Positions 47,401-58,324 of a stretch of 64,000 bases of DNA are shown piece by piece; the first letter of the stretch is position 1; each line of letters begins with the position of its first letter. The position numbers were made by a program, and so were the translations under genes. The DNA comes from Pratylenchus scribneri (Eukaryota; Nematoda; Chromadorea; Rhabditida; Pratylenchidae): assembly GCA_030063045.1 (NCBI GenBank), contig JAQSEB010000017.1:744001-808000 (forward strand), in the 5' to 3' direction. The notes beneath the pieces were generated by a model. It searched no databases and had not been told where the DNA came from. It saw nothing but the letters and a program-made list of their open reading frames with translations.

Positions 47401-49041
47401 ACGGCGCATACAAAAATGCCCAATGCGGACTTTGCGGCCACTACGATGATCAACAGGATGGCGAAAATGAATGGCGCATGAGCAATAACAAAATTGGTGG
47501 GTTTTTTGGAGGATTTAATCAATAATTTTGGAAATAATCGATTAAAAATTCTCTAACTCAAATTGATTAAAATTGTGGGAAAAAATTTTTTTGGACTACT
47601 TTTCATCCAAAACTTTTACAATTCCATATATATAGTAAATCCCAAAAATGGAAATTTAATCAATTATGCCAAGTTTTCTTCTCTTTTTAAATCCAATTAT
47701 TGAATAATTCTCGGAGGCCACCTTTTAGGAAAATCTAAAATTTGAATAATGCTGGAATTTTTTCCAGTCTTCTTTCTTTCAAAAATCTTAAAATTAACCA
47801 AATCCTTTAAAAAATGCGAAATTTATTCCAAACTTTAATTTGAATAATGCCGGAAATTTTTTTGTCTTATTTCCAAAAAAAAAACTAAAATTCACCCAAT
47901 TAAACCACATCCTAATCCTTCATTTTCAGCCTCCGATTTGGCCACATTCCACCGCTCCTATGCCCTCCAATGCCAAGGCGAATGCAACCAACAAGATTTG
48001 GACGACTTCTACCAAGAAAATGGCCAAAAAATTCGCCAACGCTACCAACGAAAACAACAACAAAATGACGACAGCGACGAATACAACAATGGCAATGATG
48101 ATGAGGAGGAATGGGAATTGGAGAATTTCGACGGCAATTTCCAATCGGATGAATGGCAAAATCGAAACAACAACAATGACTATGGCTGCGAGAGTGACGA
48201 TGACAATTGCAATTCATTCAACAACGACAACAACCAAAAGAATGGCAAAAACCAGAATGGACGCAAACAGGGCAAAAAGATTTGTAAGTTTTCATTTCAT
48301 TTTTCGAGGAAATAGCCAAACTTAGCTCCGTTTATTATAAATTAATTAATCGATTTGACAATTTAGTAACAAATTAAAGTGAAGAATTTTGGCTATTTAA
48401 TGAAATTAATTTTAATCAAATTTGTTCAGAATTTTTGGAGTTGTGCCCTTAAAACCATTTAAATGACCTTAAGCTATTGATTGACGAAATTTTTTGATTT
48501 TTTGGGCATAACTCAATCAATTCGGAACCAATTTAAATAAAATCAATATTATTGGATAGCCAAAAGTCTGCTCATTAATTTTAATAACAAAATCTTTTTA
48601 AAAAATTGATTAGTCCTTAAAGAGTTATTAAGAACGGCGCAAAGTTGGGTCCTAATCCTATTCCATTTTGATGCTAATTCTATCCCCAAAAATTTAGCCC
48701 CGGTCAAGAAGACAAAAGTTGTGGAGATGAACCATGACATCTGCTTCTCCAAAGAGCCAGTGAAGCAATGCCCACGTGGCACCGTGCCATCGGACCGAAC
48801 CACCAGTGACTTTGGCAGCAGCAGTTCATCAAGCAGCCAACAGCAGGACGACGATGATGAGGACAATGCCGAAGGCGAAACAACCAAAAATGTGTCCTAC
48901 ATTTGCATGAACCGTTCCAGCTCGGAGGCTCGCCGTCTTCTCCGCCAATATCGCCAGGGCCAACGTGTGCTGAATGTGCAATCCCATGGCCACAGCATGG
49001 TCTTGCCAACCAAACAGCCACGGGTATGCCGACAGGCTTGA
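35483..49041 (+). CDS. Vitellogenin (yolk lipoprotein precursor), 19 exons
   Basis: Nineteen in-phase exons give 1,953 residues: 35483-35878, 36708-37004, 37675-37800, 38039-38245, 38734-39039, 39502-39831, 40523-40807, 41395-41638, 42068-42236, 42714-42965, 43398-44004, 44316-44634, 44906-45153, 45537-46202, 46689-46923, 46973-47100, 47148-47496, 47930-48283 and 48698-49041. A signal peptide (LLLLMAVGLCLFGNVALA) precedes the large lipid-transport N-region (PGRTYQFQYNAQI onwards). The helical part (exons 6-11) has EVRTAAFAILMY. A basic KRRS site near residue 1,420 may be cleaved. A von Willebrand D domain begins CTVDGNRVNTFDN and contains CGLCG (about residue 1,690). The protein is glutamine-rich. 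Known role: made in the intestine, taken up by oocytes as lipid and amino-acid store. Intron 6 has a GC donor (GAG|GCAAGT). AATAAA at 49312 suits polyadenylation. Codons are GC-richer than in neighbouring genes, as expected for strong expression. Confidence 0.95.
44126..44225. repeat. Two-copy tandem repeat in vitellogenin intron 11
   Basis: GGCCACATTAAACTAGGAGG then TCTCTGGCCACATTTAACTA then GGAGGCCTTTT occurs twice in a row, about 50 bp per unit. Confidence 0.7.
46365..46640. repeat. CCGGAAAATACAAATCTAAC repeats in vitellogenin intron 14
   Basis: About seven imperfect units combine TTCCGGAAAATACAAATCTA, ACCGGAATGAAACACAAATT and ATCCATTC. Related motifs occur at 34490-34560 (opposite strand) and about 50080-50130. 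Confidence 0.7.
48421..48662. repeat. Fold-back family 2, copy 2, in vitellogenin intron 18
   Basis: It carries the family motifs TTTTTTGGGCATAACTCAAT, TAGCCAAAAGTCTGCTCATT and the terminal AACGGCGCAAAGTTGGG. Confidence 0.6.
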
Positions 49042-50451
49042 ATGGAATGAATGAATGAAGAATGCCCGAAATCAATGAAATGAATTGGATGATTTGATGA
49101 TGACAATAATCCCTTGTGACCCGGGGTGCCCCACTTTTTCGGTTTAGTCTCCTTTCCCCCAAAATTTAGTCAAAATGTTTAGTTCCCCCGTAGTTCCAAA
49201 AATAACACATTGTGTCGTAAATTTTGAGTAGTTCCCAAATATCACATTTGTGTTGTAATTTCAATTTTGCACCTGTCGCGCGCGTCCGGGATCCACTTTT
49301 CTAAAATGTTGAATAAATACAACGAGCATTAATTATTGTGCAAATTTTTAATTTGAATGGCGAAGGTGGGGGAGGAGGGAAGGAGAATTTTGGCAAGGAA
49401 AAAAAAGTTGCCATTTTTTGAACATGGTTTTGTGTACTTTTCGAAATTTGGCTCTTCCTATTTGAACTTCAATTTCCCTTTCGCCGTAATCCCCATTCCC
49501 CAACATTAAATCATTCTTTCTCCGACCTTTGACATTTGCCAACTTCAATTCTTAATCCAATTTTCTTTCCCAATCTCTAAAATCCATTTCCAATACATTT
49601 TCCCCCGAAAATTTGTGTCAAAATCCGAAAGGATAAATAATTGATTGGATGAATGGATTTGAAGATTCGATGATCTCTGAAGTTGTTTTGGTGACATTTT
49701 TGGACTTTTGCCTTTCCATTTGCCTTCAAATTTGCCTTCAATTGCCAATCCCAAAAAACAATCCCCATTCTAAAATATTTTCCCTCGAATATTTGACCTA
49801 AGTTGGCTCCATTTATTCCTCATAAAAATCCAACAATTATAATGGTATTTTTTCGGCAATTATTTCGGGTTGAATGCAAAGATTGGAGTAAATAGGCAAG
49901 GGAAAAAGTTTAAATTGAAATTGTTTTGTCGACTTTTTCCGCATTTTTTGGCTCCCCCAATTTAAATTCACATTTTTCTTTCAATTCTTAATCCCATTCC
50001 TATATATTTTCCCTTAAACACATCTTCTAAAATATGAAATTTTCAAAACCAAAATGGTTTCCAATAGTAAGAAACATAAATCTTTTCCGGTAAACACAAA
50101 TCTAATTGGAATGAAATACAAATTTTACCTTGAAACAAAAAAAAAAACCTTCCGAAAGATACAAATACAAAAAATAATGCGAATCACCCATTTTTTGGCC
50201 TAAAAATTTAGAAAACCGTGATTATTCCTTTAGAGAATGGAATCTGCCAAAAGCCAATCTCTGCACAATGCGCCACATTCAATTCTGAATAAATTTAGCC
50301 CAAAGGGAAGATCAGAAGAAGGAGAACAAATAATTATTCGTTTTAAATAAATTTATTTATTAGAAAATTATTATAATAAAAATGAACGATTAAAATCCAT
50401 TAAAAATTTGATGAGAATAATAATTGCCTAATTTTTAATAATTTCCTCAAT
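49042..50451. other. Vitellogenin 3' region and repeated flank
   Basis: The likely 3' UTR runs to the AATAAA at 49312. Beyond it, a loosely repeated unit (a GACTTTTT..TTTGGCTCC..TTTCAATTC..CCAATCCC pattern) recurs about three times between 49430 and 50040. A short plus-strand segment near 50232-50291 reads GICQKPISAQCATF before a stop, but has no partner exon. No gene is called. Confidence 0.4.
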
Positions 50452-51599
50452 TTATGTGTATTTTGCCAAAAATTCATAAACACTTTCAAATACGACCAAC
50501 ATAATTCCACCGCCTGGGCCCAAACGCATTACTGAAAATTCAAAGCAAAATCAATCAATAATTAAAATATAAAATAAAATTACCCTTTGGCAAGAGACCT
50601 CGATAAAGCGCGGTTGTGCGTTTCCCCAAAAGTGCCAAATTGTTGCGTTTCCCTAAAAAGTGCCAAATTGTTGCGTTTCCCTAAAAAAGTGCCAAAATAA
50701 TAAAAGTGAAACCGATTAAATTAGAAAATGGTATTTAAAATAAGAACAAGTAGAAATAAAATCAGAACAGGTGAAAATAAAATCAGAACAGAGGGAAATC
50801 AAATCAGAATGGGTCGAAATCGGATCAGAACAGTGAGAATCAAATCAGAACAGAGGGAAATCAAATCAGAATGGGTCGAAATCGGATCAGAACAGTGAGA
50901 AATCAAATCAGAACAGAGGGAAATCAAATCAGAATGGGTCGAAATCGGATCAGAACAGTGAGAAATCAAATCAGAACAGAGGGAAATCAAATCAGAATGG
51001 GTCGAAATCGAATCAGAACAGTGAGAAATCAAATCAGAATGGGTCGAAATCGAATCAGAACAGGTGAAAATAAAATCAGAACAGGTGAAAATAAAATCAG
51101 AAGAGGAAGAATTCAAATCAGAATGGGTCAGAATAAAATCAGAACGGAGCAGAATAAAATCAGATCGGAGCAGAATAAAATCAGAATAGTCAGAATTAAT
51201 ATCATTAAATACGGTTCTAATTTTATAATGATTAAAACAATTATTTCTTGTAGTTCTAATTATATTCTGATTTTATTCTGACCCATTCTGATATTATTCC
51301 TATTCTGATTTTATTTTCACCTGTTCTGATTTTATTTCTCCTTGTTCTGATTTTATTTCACCCTGTTCTGATTTTAAATAGCATTTTCTAAATTTTCTAG
51401 CCTATTTCACTTTTATTATTTTGGCACTTTTTTGAGGAATCGCAACAATTTGGCACTTTTTTGAGGAAATACAACAATTTGACACTTTTTTAGGGAAACG
51501 CAACAATTTGGCACTTTTTAGGGAAACGCAACAATTTGGCACTTTTGGGGAAATGCCACAGCACCCGATAAAGTGCCGAAATACCTTCATTTTTATACC
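50452..51599 (-). pseudogene. 3' remnant of mitochondrial 2-oxodicarboxylate carrier gene (SLC25A21-like), exon split by an insertion
   Basis: The last exon is 50452-50531, reading MRLGPGGGIMLVVFESVYEF then LAKYT and stop. It is joined by a proper 52-bp intron (donor at 50583) to ALYRGLLPK(V). This matches the conserved C-terminus of the mitochondrial oxodicarboxylate carrier. Reading upstream, the exon is cut at CGATAAAG by a 957-bp fold-back element. On its far side the same exon continues as YKNEGISALYR, with a splice acceptor at 51600-51601. Only about 48 codons of carrier are present; the rest of the six-helix carrier is not found in the window. The upstream intron sequence is replaced by vitellogenin-flank-like sequence. 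The fragment cannot encode a carrier. Confidence 0.75.
50609..51565. mobile_element. 957-bp fold-back (hAT-like) element with 8-bp target duplication
   Basis: CGATAAAG flanks both ends (50601-50608 and 51566-51573). The termini GCGGTTGTGCGTTTCCCC (left) and GGGGAAATGCCACAGCACC (right) are imperfect inverted repeats. Inward of these, GTTGCGTTTCCCTAAAAAGT units on the left mirror units on the right. The middle is a run of AAATCAGAACAG/AAATCAGAATGGGTCGAAAT repeats (about 50750-51180) with an inverted TTCTGATTTTATTT run (51255-51380). No transposase. Confidence 0.85.
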
Positions 51600-51600
51600 C

Positions 51601-52120
51601 TGAATGGAAGATGGAACAATGAATGAATGAAGAATGAATGCCCGAAAGAATGAATGAATATGAAATGAGTGGATGCCATGATGAATGATCCCTTTGTGAA
51701 CCGGGGTGCCCTCACTTTTTAGTTTAGTCTCCTTTCCCACAAATTTAGTCAAAATGCTTAGTTCCATTTTAGTCACCAAAAATTGTAGTCATTTAATCAC
51801 TTTTATTTTTAAATTGCACCTTTCGTTGTCCGGGATCCTATAGTCAAAATCGTAGAATAAATAAATATTTGTAATGGCATTTGTTATTTGTACATTTTTA
51901 ATTCGAGTGGGAAGGGAGGGAGGGAGGAAATGGCCTGCAAAGGCAGAAAAGTGGGGCATTTTCATATTCATTCTTGAAGTTCTTTTGCTTTTGCCGACTT
52001 TTTTCGACGTTTGACTCCCTCATTTTGGACTTCAGCAGATTTTCTTACATTTCCAAATCCCATTCCCAAATCCCAAACATTTCGCTCGAACATTTGCCAA
52101 ATCCCACTTCCAAATTCCAA
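51601..52120. repeat. Decayed copy of the vitellogenin 3' flank
   Basis: The order of matching blocks is the same as at 49041-49640: TGAATGGAA.., AATGAATGAAGAATG..CCCGAAA, CCGGGGTGCCC(T/C)CACTTTTT, GTTTAGTCTCCTTTCCC, AATTTAGTCAAAATG, GTCCGGGATCC, GAATAAAT, then AGGGAGGGAGG-type sequence. No vitellogenin coding exon accompanies it. Confidence 0.7.
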
Positions 52121-52454
52121 ACCAGGGATGCCATTTCCAAAATGCAAAACCCCGGCATTCGAGTCCAAAAACCCGGCAAAAATTTTCAAAACCCCGGCAA
52201 AAACCAGGCTTTTTTAAAACGTGTTAAAATAAAATATTAAAGCTTTTAAAAATTTTTTAATTTATATTTCTCTTTTTAATTGACTTTTTGAGCATGTGTA
52301 TGCACTGTGCAGTGTGCACTGTGAAATTAAGCCCAAATAGGTAGAAAAATTATTTAAAACTTTTGAGATTTGATAAGTAATTTTGGTATCAATAGCAGAT
52401 TAAAATGAAATGACAATTCATGAATTTATCCCCCTTTATTCTTCATTGCTTAAT

Positions 52455-55400
52455 TTAAATGCATAATTTCATGCCAGTTGCATTCGCAATCCAATCGCAA
52501 TAAAAGCTTGTGCGCGTCAAAATACCTAAAAAAATTAAATTAATTTTTAAAATTAAATAAATTTACTTGGGGCATAACAAGGGTATTTTCCATTTGTCAT
52601 TGAATTTATTCCAATTTGAGTCCAATAATATTTCGTTTTTCCCCTCGTTCCTTTCTTCGGTTCTATTTTCATTTTGACCATCATCAAGCCTCCACTGTCA
52701 CCCTGATGAATTTATAAAGTATTTAATAAAAATTATAATTTATTATTACAGGTAAAGATATTATGAATTTAAGCATTATATTAAGAATATTATAATAATA
52801 GAGTTTATTTTTATCATATATTAAAAATTAGGTCGCAACATATTGTTGAAATTAATCCCAATTCTGAACATATTTTCCTCTCCATTTTGACTAGATGTTG
52901 AAAATAATGTATCGAAATATTCTGAAAATGATAACCAATTTTGAAAATATTTTTCCATACTATTTTGAATAGATATTGAAAATATGGTCCTAAAAGATTG
53001 TGAAAATGCGTCGAATTCTCAAATTATTTTCAAAATTCAAGCAAATTTTTAAATTTACTATATTTTGACTTGCTTTTTAAAATGAAAATGGAAACAATTT
53101 TAAATATCTTTTCAAAATATAAGTAATTTTTAAAGAATTCCCAAAATATTGTGCATTTCGAAAGAGTGGTCTTGTTTAAAAAATTTGAGTGAATTTTCAC
53201 AAGATGAACTTCCCATGTTTAAATTAGGATTGGAGAATATTTATTTTGTTGAATCCAAATAATTTTTCATTGCATATGATTATAATTTTTATACTTTATT
53301 TTCAAATTTTATTTTTATTTTAACTCACATAACAAAGGGATTGAGTTGTTCCTTTTACACTTGTTATACAAAATTGTTGCTTCCGCTCAAAAAGTGAATA
53401 ACTGGAATTAGTAAAATTAATATAACAAAATTAAAAATAGATTTTTTCTATTTTTTTTCCACAGAATTTGATGCCAGAAGTCTGAATTTGAAAATGTTTT
53501 GATCCAGAACACTGTCATCTCATAATAACATAATCATAAGCTCTTTGCCTTACTTAATAACATAACATTTTGGGTGATACAAGATTTATGGGCTCAAAAA
53601 TTGTGTATCAAAATTTTTTAGTTTAATATATTTTTCAATTGGAAATTCGATGTATTAAAATTATAATAATATGTAAGTATTGTATTGACCCATTATAAAT
53701 TTATTTACTAACTTTTTGCACGCATCCTGTTCAATTTTCATTTGACCAATATGCAATTGCGAATCCGGATGATCAATGTCTGAAAATTTAAAATTACAAT
53801 ACAATAATTTAAACAAATAATTTAAAATAAAATTACCATTTCGGTTAATTACACCCCATCCGGCAACAATTCCAATTTTGTCAAAGGCTGATTGGTCATC
53901 AGCAGGCAAACAAATTGGTTGGACTTTGTCAGTGAAATTCAGCGGTTCACTCAACTATGAATTTGGAATGAGATTGGAAATAATAATGTAAATGTTACAT
54001 AAAATCAACACATTTCAAGTAGGCACTAATTTTTTCGGCAAAAAACCCAATTTTGTCGACATAAAAATATTTTCCCATTTGAAAATTCAATATATTATTT
54101 TTTGATTGATAAATTATTGGATCGTCATTCGTCAGTACGAAATGGCCCGAAAGTGAAGGGAAAGCGTGCCGAAGGCGTGCGGATCGGGTTGGAGGCCCTG
54201 GAATTGGCGGTATTAATCCGGATAAAGGGGGATTAAGTGGGATAAAGGTCCAAAATGTCGGGATTAAGGTGGGAAATGGGCCTATTTAAGTGAAGTGGAA
54301 GTGTGCCGAAGGTGCGCGGACCGGGCCAGAGGCCCAAGGTGCTCTCATAATATTTTTGGGCGAGCGGAGCGAGCTGAATGAATTGAAAGTGTATTAATTC
54401 ATTATATAATTTACTGTAAATTACTTCAATTATTGCAATATCATTCGTTTGAACAATCTGAAAGGGAATGTCAATGTCTGGGCCTGGTGACCAATTGATT
54501 GTAAATGCAGCCTTTGGATGTGGTATTAACCATTTCGAGCGTATCTGAAAACAATAATGCATTTTACTTTATAGATTACGTTTTCCTTTTTATTCCTATT
54601 TTAATATCAGGGCAGGGGCAGAGGGGCCTTATTCTCATTTCCGGCTGGTTAGTGAAACCCGGATTACGTCTTCTAATCCGAATTTTTTTTATTATAATTT
54701 GTGTTATAGAGACCCTTCCTTAAACTTATATATTCCCACAGAAAACAGATTAGTTAGAATGGTAAATCCTTAAAAAGAGGTCAAAAAATGTTTTTTAATG
54801 GGGACTAAAAATTAGCATATACTTGACATGGGTGATACTTATAGTATGGTACCTATATAGGCAGCAAAAATTTGACACAGAATGCAAATTGTGAGATAAT
54901 ATAAATACATACAACTCGAAAACTATTTATTTAGTAATTTTGTTAATAAAATAAATATGTAAACGTTCATATTTACAATAATCATTACATTAGTGCCGTG
55001 CTTTTAATTTTAAAAACCAAAAAATGGTGTCATTGCATTGACTATAATTAAATATTTTTATAATTATTGCAATTAAAAATAGTAAAATTGCTACAATTCT
55101 CTAATTATTTAAATATTCGTCTAGAGCAAAAGTATACCCGTAATTAATAAATTACCTGTTGAATCCCTTCACTCTTAACTTCGGTTCGATTCGAAACACC
55201 GGCAGTAATCAGATAATCCCCAGTTCGAAATTTAGGCCAGTTTTTGTAGCCATGTCCATGGAGAAAAAAATAGTCACCAACACAATGGCCTGTGGCAATT
55301 ATTAAAAATTGATAATTAAAATATTCTGGTTATAAAATATACGGTTCCAAAAATAATTTAATTATAACGATTTAATTCTTAACTAAATGAGAATTCTTAA

Positions 55401-56039
55401 AGAATTCAAAAATTGATTGATCTAATCGGAGATTAATTAATTTAATATATAATTCTTTCTATTTTTGTCGATAAAATCAAATTCACCTGCGGTTAAAATG
55501 TGCCATCGACTGATTATTGTGCCTGTACACAGAAAGGAACGTGGGAGGAAAGGAATCGGCAATAAATTAACAGCCAAGCTGACCATCCACGGAAATTGGC
55601 GAATGTCCTTCACAGGATCGCCATTAATAACCTATAAAACAAATTTAATAAAAAAAGAAGCCTTTGATCAATTTTCTGACCCAAAATGTTGTTGATTTTT
55701 TTATAGTATAAAATAATCCATAAATTCAAAATACAATTCATATTTCATTCATTTTTATACCTTTAATTGTCCATCTTTTGTTGCTTTCAGCGAATCCAAA
55801 TATGGAGAATGGCCGCATTGTTGTTGACTCTGTTCCGGTTCACCATTATTGTTGCTTTTAATATTTGTTGTTAAATTCAAAAAAGCACCATCATTTCCAA
55901 TTATTGTCAATATTGTGTTGTTGATATTGGCAATGTTATGATGAATGTTTTGAACAACATTTCCATTTCCATCATTTCCTCCATTCAAAATTTGTTGAAA
56001 TAATAAAAAAAATTTAGGGAAAATGTTGAAAATCCACAT
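52455..56039 (-). CDS. Secreted trypsin-like serine protease (S1 family), 9 exons
   Basis: Minus-strand exons are 55761-56039, 55487-55631, 55156-55289, 54425-54544, 53837-53954, 53690-53779, 53370-53401, 52567-52702 and 52455-52525, in phase, giving 374 residues. The first ATG (56037-56039) opens a signal peptide (MWIFNIFPKFFLLFQQILNG). An N-rich propeptide with one CGHS cysteine follows. Cleavage before VINGD (residue 94) would activate it. The triad is present: His143 in LTAGHC, Asp221 in NDIAIIE, Ser309 in GDSGG. The C-terminal helix is SFYCDWIANATG. Exon 7 (32 bp) is the least certain: it joins FLSGSNNF to GDSGG and leaves out the usual cysteine before GDSGG, while its partner (YPCYAP) is kept. 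So an exon may be missing. Substrate is unknown. Confidence 0.78.
54130..54385. repeat. Fragment of the 144-bp/69-bp satellite in protease intron 4
   Basis: It contains GGGAAAGCGTGCCGAAGGCG, TCCGGATAAAGGGGGATTAAG and GGGCGAGCGGAGCGAGCTGAA. This is the same order of motifs as the end of the 144-bp array and the start of the 69-bp array in the PAN-like gene. Confidence 0.8.
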
Positions 56040-56289
56040 TTGAATTTTGCTCTGTAAAATTGAATTTTTAAACAACCACTCAATTTAAACATTCAAGCAA
56101 AGCTGTAAATTTAAAAATTAAATAATACGAAAAATTTAAGTCAAAATCTCGAAACAAAATTTATTTGTGTATGCGTAAACAATGAAATTATAGAAACTGC
56201 GATTAAATTATTAATCAAAAAAGGAAATTCGAATTAATATTTTTTTACAAAACAATCGCGTAAAAGACGAGTGGAAGAATAAGAATGAT

Positions 56290-57095
56290 CTATGTGAAGG
56301 CAACAAAATGTGATGTGATAACCTTTTTTCTCCCCAAAAAAAACTTTTTTTTCCCCAAAAAAATCTTTTTTTTCCCCAAAACTTTTTTTCCCCCAAAAAG
56401 CACTTTTTTATCCCCAATACCTCTTTTTCCCCCAAAAAACACTTTTTTATCCCCAATAAACCCAAAAGTGAAAATTTTTTGATTTTTTCTTAAAAATCAT
56501 AAAAATAAATGGAATGCAACTCATTTCACATGTTCCAATGTGCAAAAAAATAAATTTTCTAATAAGTTTAATGTTTATGACTCGGATGTGGTTTTCCGAA
56601 TTATGGGCTTGGCTATCAGACCATGGGTTTTAGGGGCTATGGGATAGGGTTAGGCTAGGGTCGGAGGATGGGTTTTAGGGGCTATGGGCTATGATTAGGG
56701 TAGGTTAGGGTCAGAGCATGGGTTCTAGGGGCTAAGGGCTAAGATTAGGGTAAGTTTTTGAGCTAGGTAAAGATAAGTTTGTAATGCCGAAAGAAATTTA
56801 TATGAAAATTCACATTAAAAATATTGAGATAATTTCATCTTCTGAAGCTTATATTCCATTTGTTTTTATGATTTTTAAGAAAAAAATCAAAAATTTTTAC
56901 TTTTGGGTTTATTGGGGATAAAAAAATGTTTTTTGGGGGAAAAAGAGGTATTGGGGATAAAAAAGTGTTTTTTGGGGGAAAAAGAGGTATTGGGGATAAA
57001 AAAGTGTTTTTTGGGGAAAAAAAAGTTTTGGGGAAAAAAAAGATTTTTTTGGGGAAAAAAAAGTTTTTTTTGGGGAGAAAAAAATAGCATGTAAA
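56290..57095. repeat. About 800-bp fold-back with CCCCAAAAAA arms
   Basis: The left arm (56325-56475) is a run of TTTTTTTCCCCAAAAA units followed by AATAAACCCAAAAGTGAAAA. The right arm (56885-57085) is its reverse complement, starting TTTTTACTTTTGGGTTTATT. Next to the loop, TTCTTAAAAATCATAAAAAT mirrors TTTATGATTTTTAAGAA. The loop holds GGGTTAGG/GGGGCTATGGG repeats. It lies upstream of the protease gene. Confidence 0.8.
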
Positions 57096-58324
57096 TGTGA
57101 TTCACCCCTGTATTGAAAAGAAAAATTCAGCTTCTCCTCGAATTCATCTACTCTAAATTTATCATTCCTTAATACATTTCACATTTCATTCCATTCTTGT
57201 GGAGAATAAACTTACGCAATTATTATCATTCTTTCATTTATAGTCTTTTTATTGGAATTTGGCCTGAGGGTGTGAAATATTGCAAATGGGCTTGGAAAAG
57301 GTTAGAATAAAAAACAAATGCGAAGAAATTTGGAGTAGATTTTTAATTGGATATTGTGGAATAATATTACTGTAAGTTAATTGTTTTTTAAGTTAATTGT
57401 TTTTTTTTATCTCAGCTGTGTGGGTGGAAATTATGATAAGAAATTACCTCTCTAGAAAATAGAAATGTACTTTTTAATTTTTTTAATTAGTAAATTAAAG
57501 CTATAATTTTTCAATACCATCATTGAATAAAGAAATTGATGAAGAACGCTCAAGGGCATTATATCTGTGGACTGAGAGTTTGACAAAATTTATTAAGAAA
57601 AATGCTATATAGGGAAAAAATATAGTTTGAGGAAACCTCTTCGCGAATTTTCGAGAATTGGCGTTTCTCAGCAAAGGCATATTGATTCATTTGGACTTTT
57701 ACTTTTATTCTAATAAAAAATTCGATAAAAAATATATTCTTTTACATTTTGTTATAGAAAGGGTATATAAATAGAAGAAATGTTGTCGAGGAGTTGACAA
57801 AAAAAGAGGAGCAACCTATAGAAAAAGAGATCAAAAAATGCTTAAGCGAATATGCCACTTTTAAAATATTCATTCTCAGATAAAATATGGCAAATGGAAG
57901 GAATTTGGAGGCAAATACATATTTGGGTGGAATTAAGAGGACAGAAAATTTGATGGATGACCTACTTTTTTCTTATGGTACTTTTTTGGCTTGGCTTTCC
58001 ATTTTCTGATAAAGAAATAGGAAATAAATAAATGCGAGAATGGGAATGGTGAAATTTGCCTGTGGAATAATAAGAGTCATCAAATGCACTAGGAAATTCT
58101 TAAATTATATAAGGGAATTCTATCGTAAAAATACGAAAGATTTTTGTTCCATTACAATGAAATCCAATTATTACATATGATTTTGCAATTGTTTAACAAA
58201 TTAATAATACAATGACAAAAATTCATTCCCCAAAAATGATGATTGAATGATTGATTTTTTGTCAAAATATATTTTCTCTGGATGAATATAATTTGCATGG
58301 AAATTTTCCTCATTTTTTCATTAT
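57096..58324. other. AT-rich intergenic region
   Basis: No exon with convincing splice borders or protein-like reading recognised on either strand. Confidence 0.4.

Noticed and set aside
50871..51281. Arginine/isoleucine-rich open frame (NQIRTEGNQIRMGRNRIRT type)
   Set aside because: It is a translation of the internal repeats of the 957-bp fold-back element.
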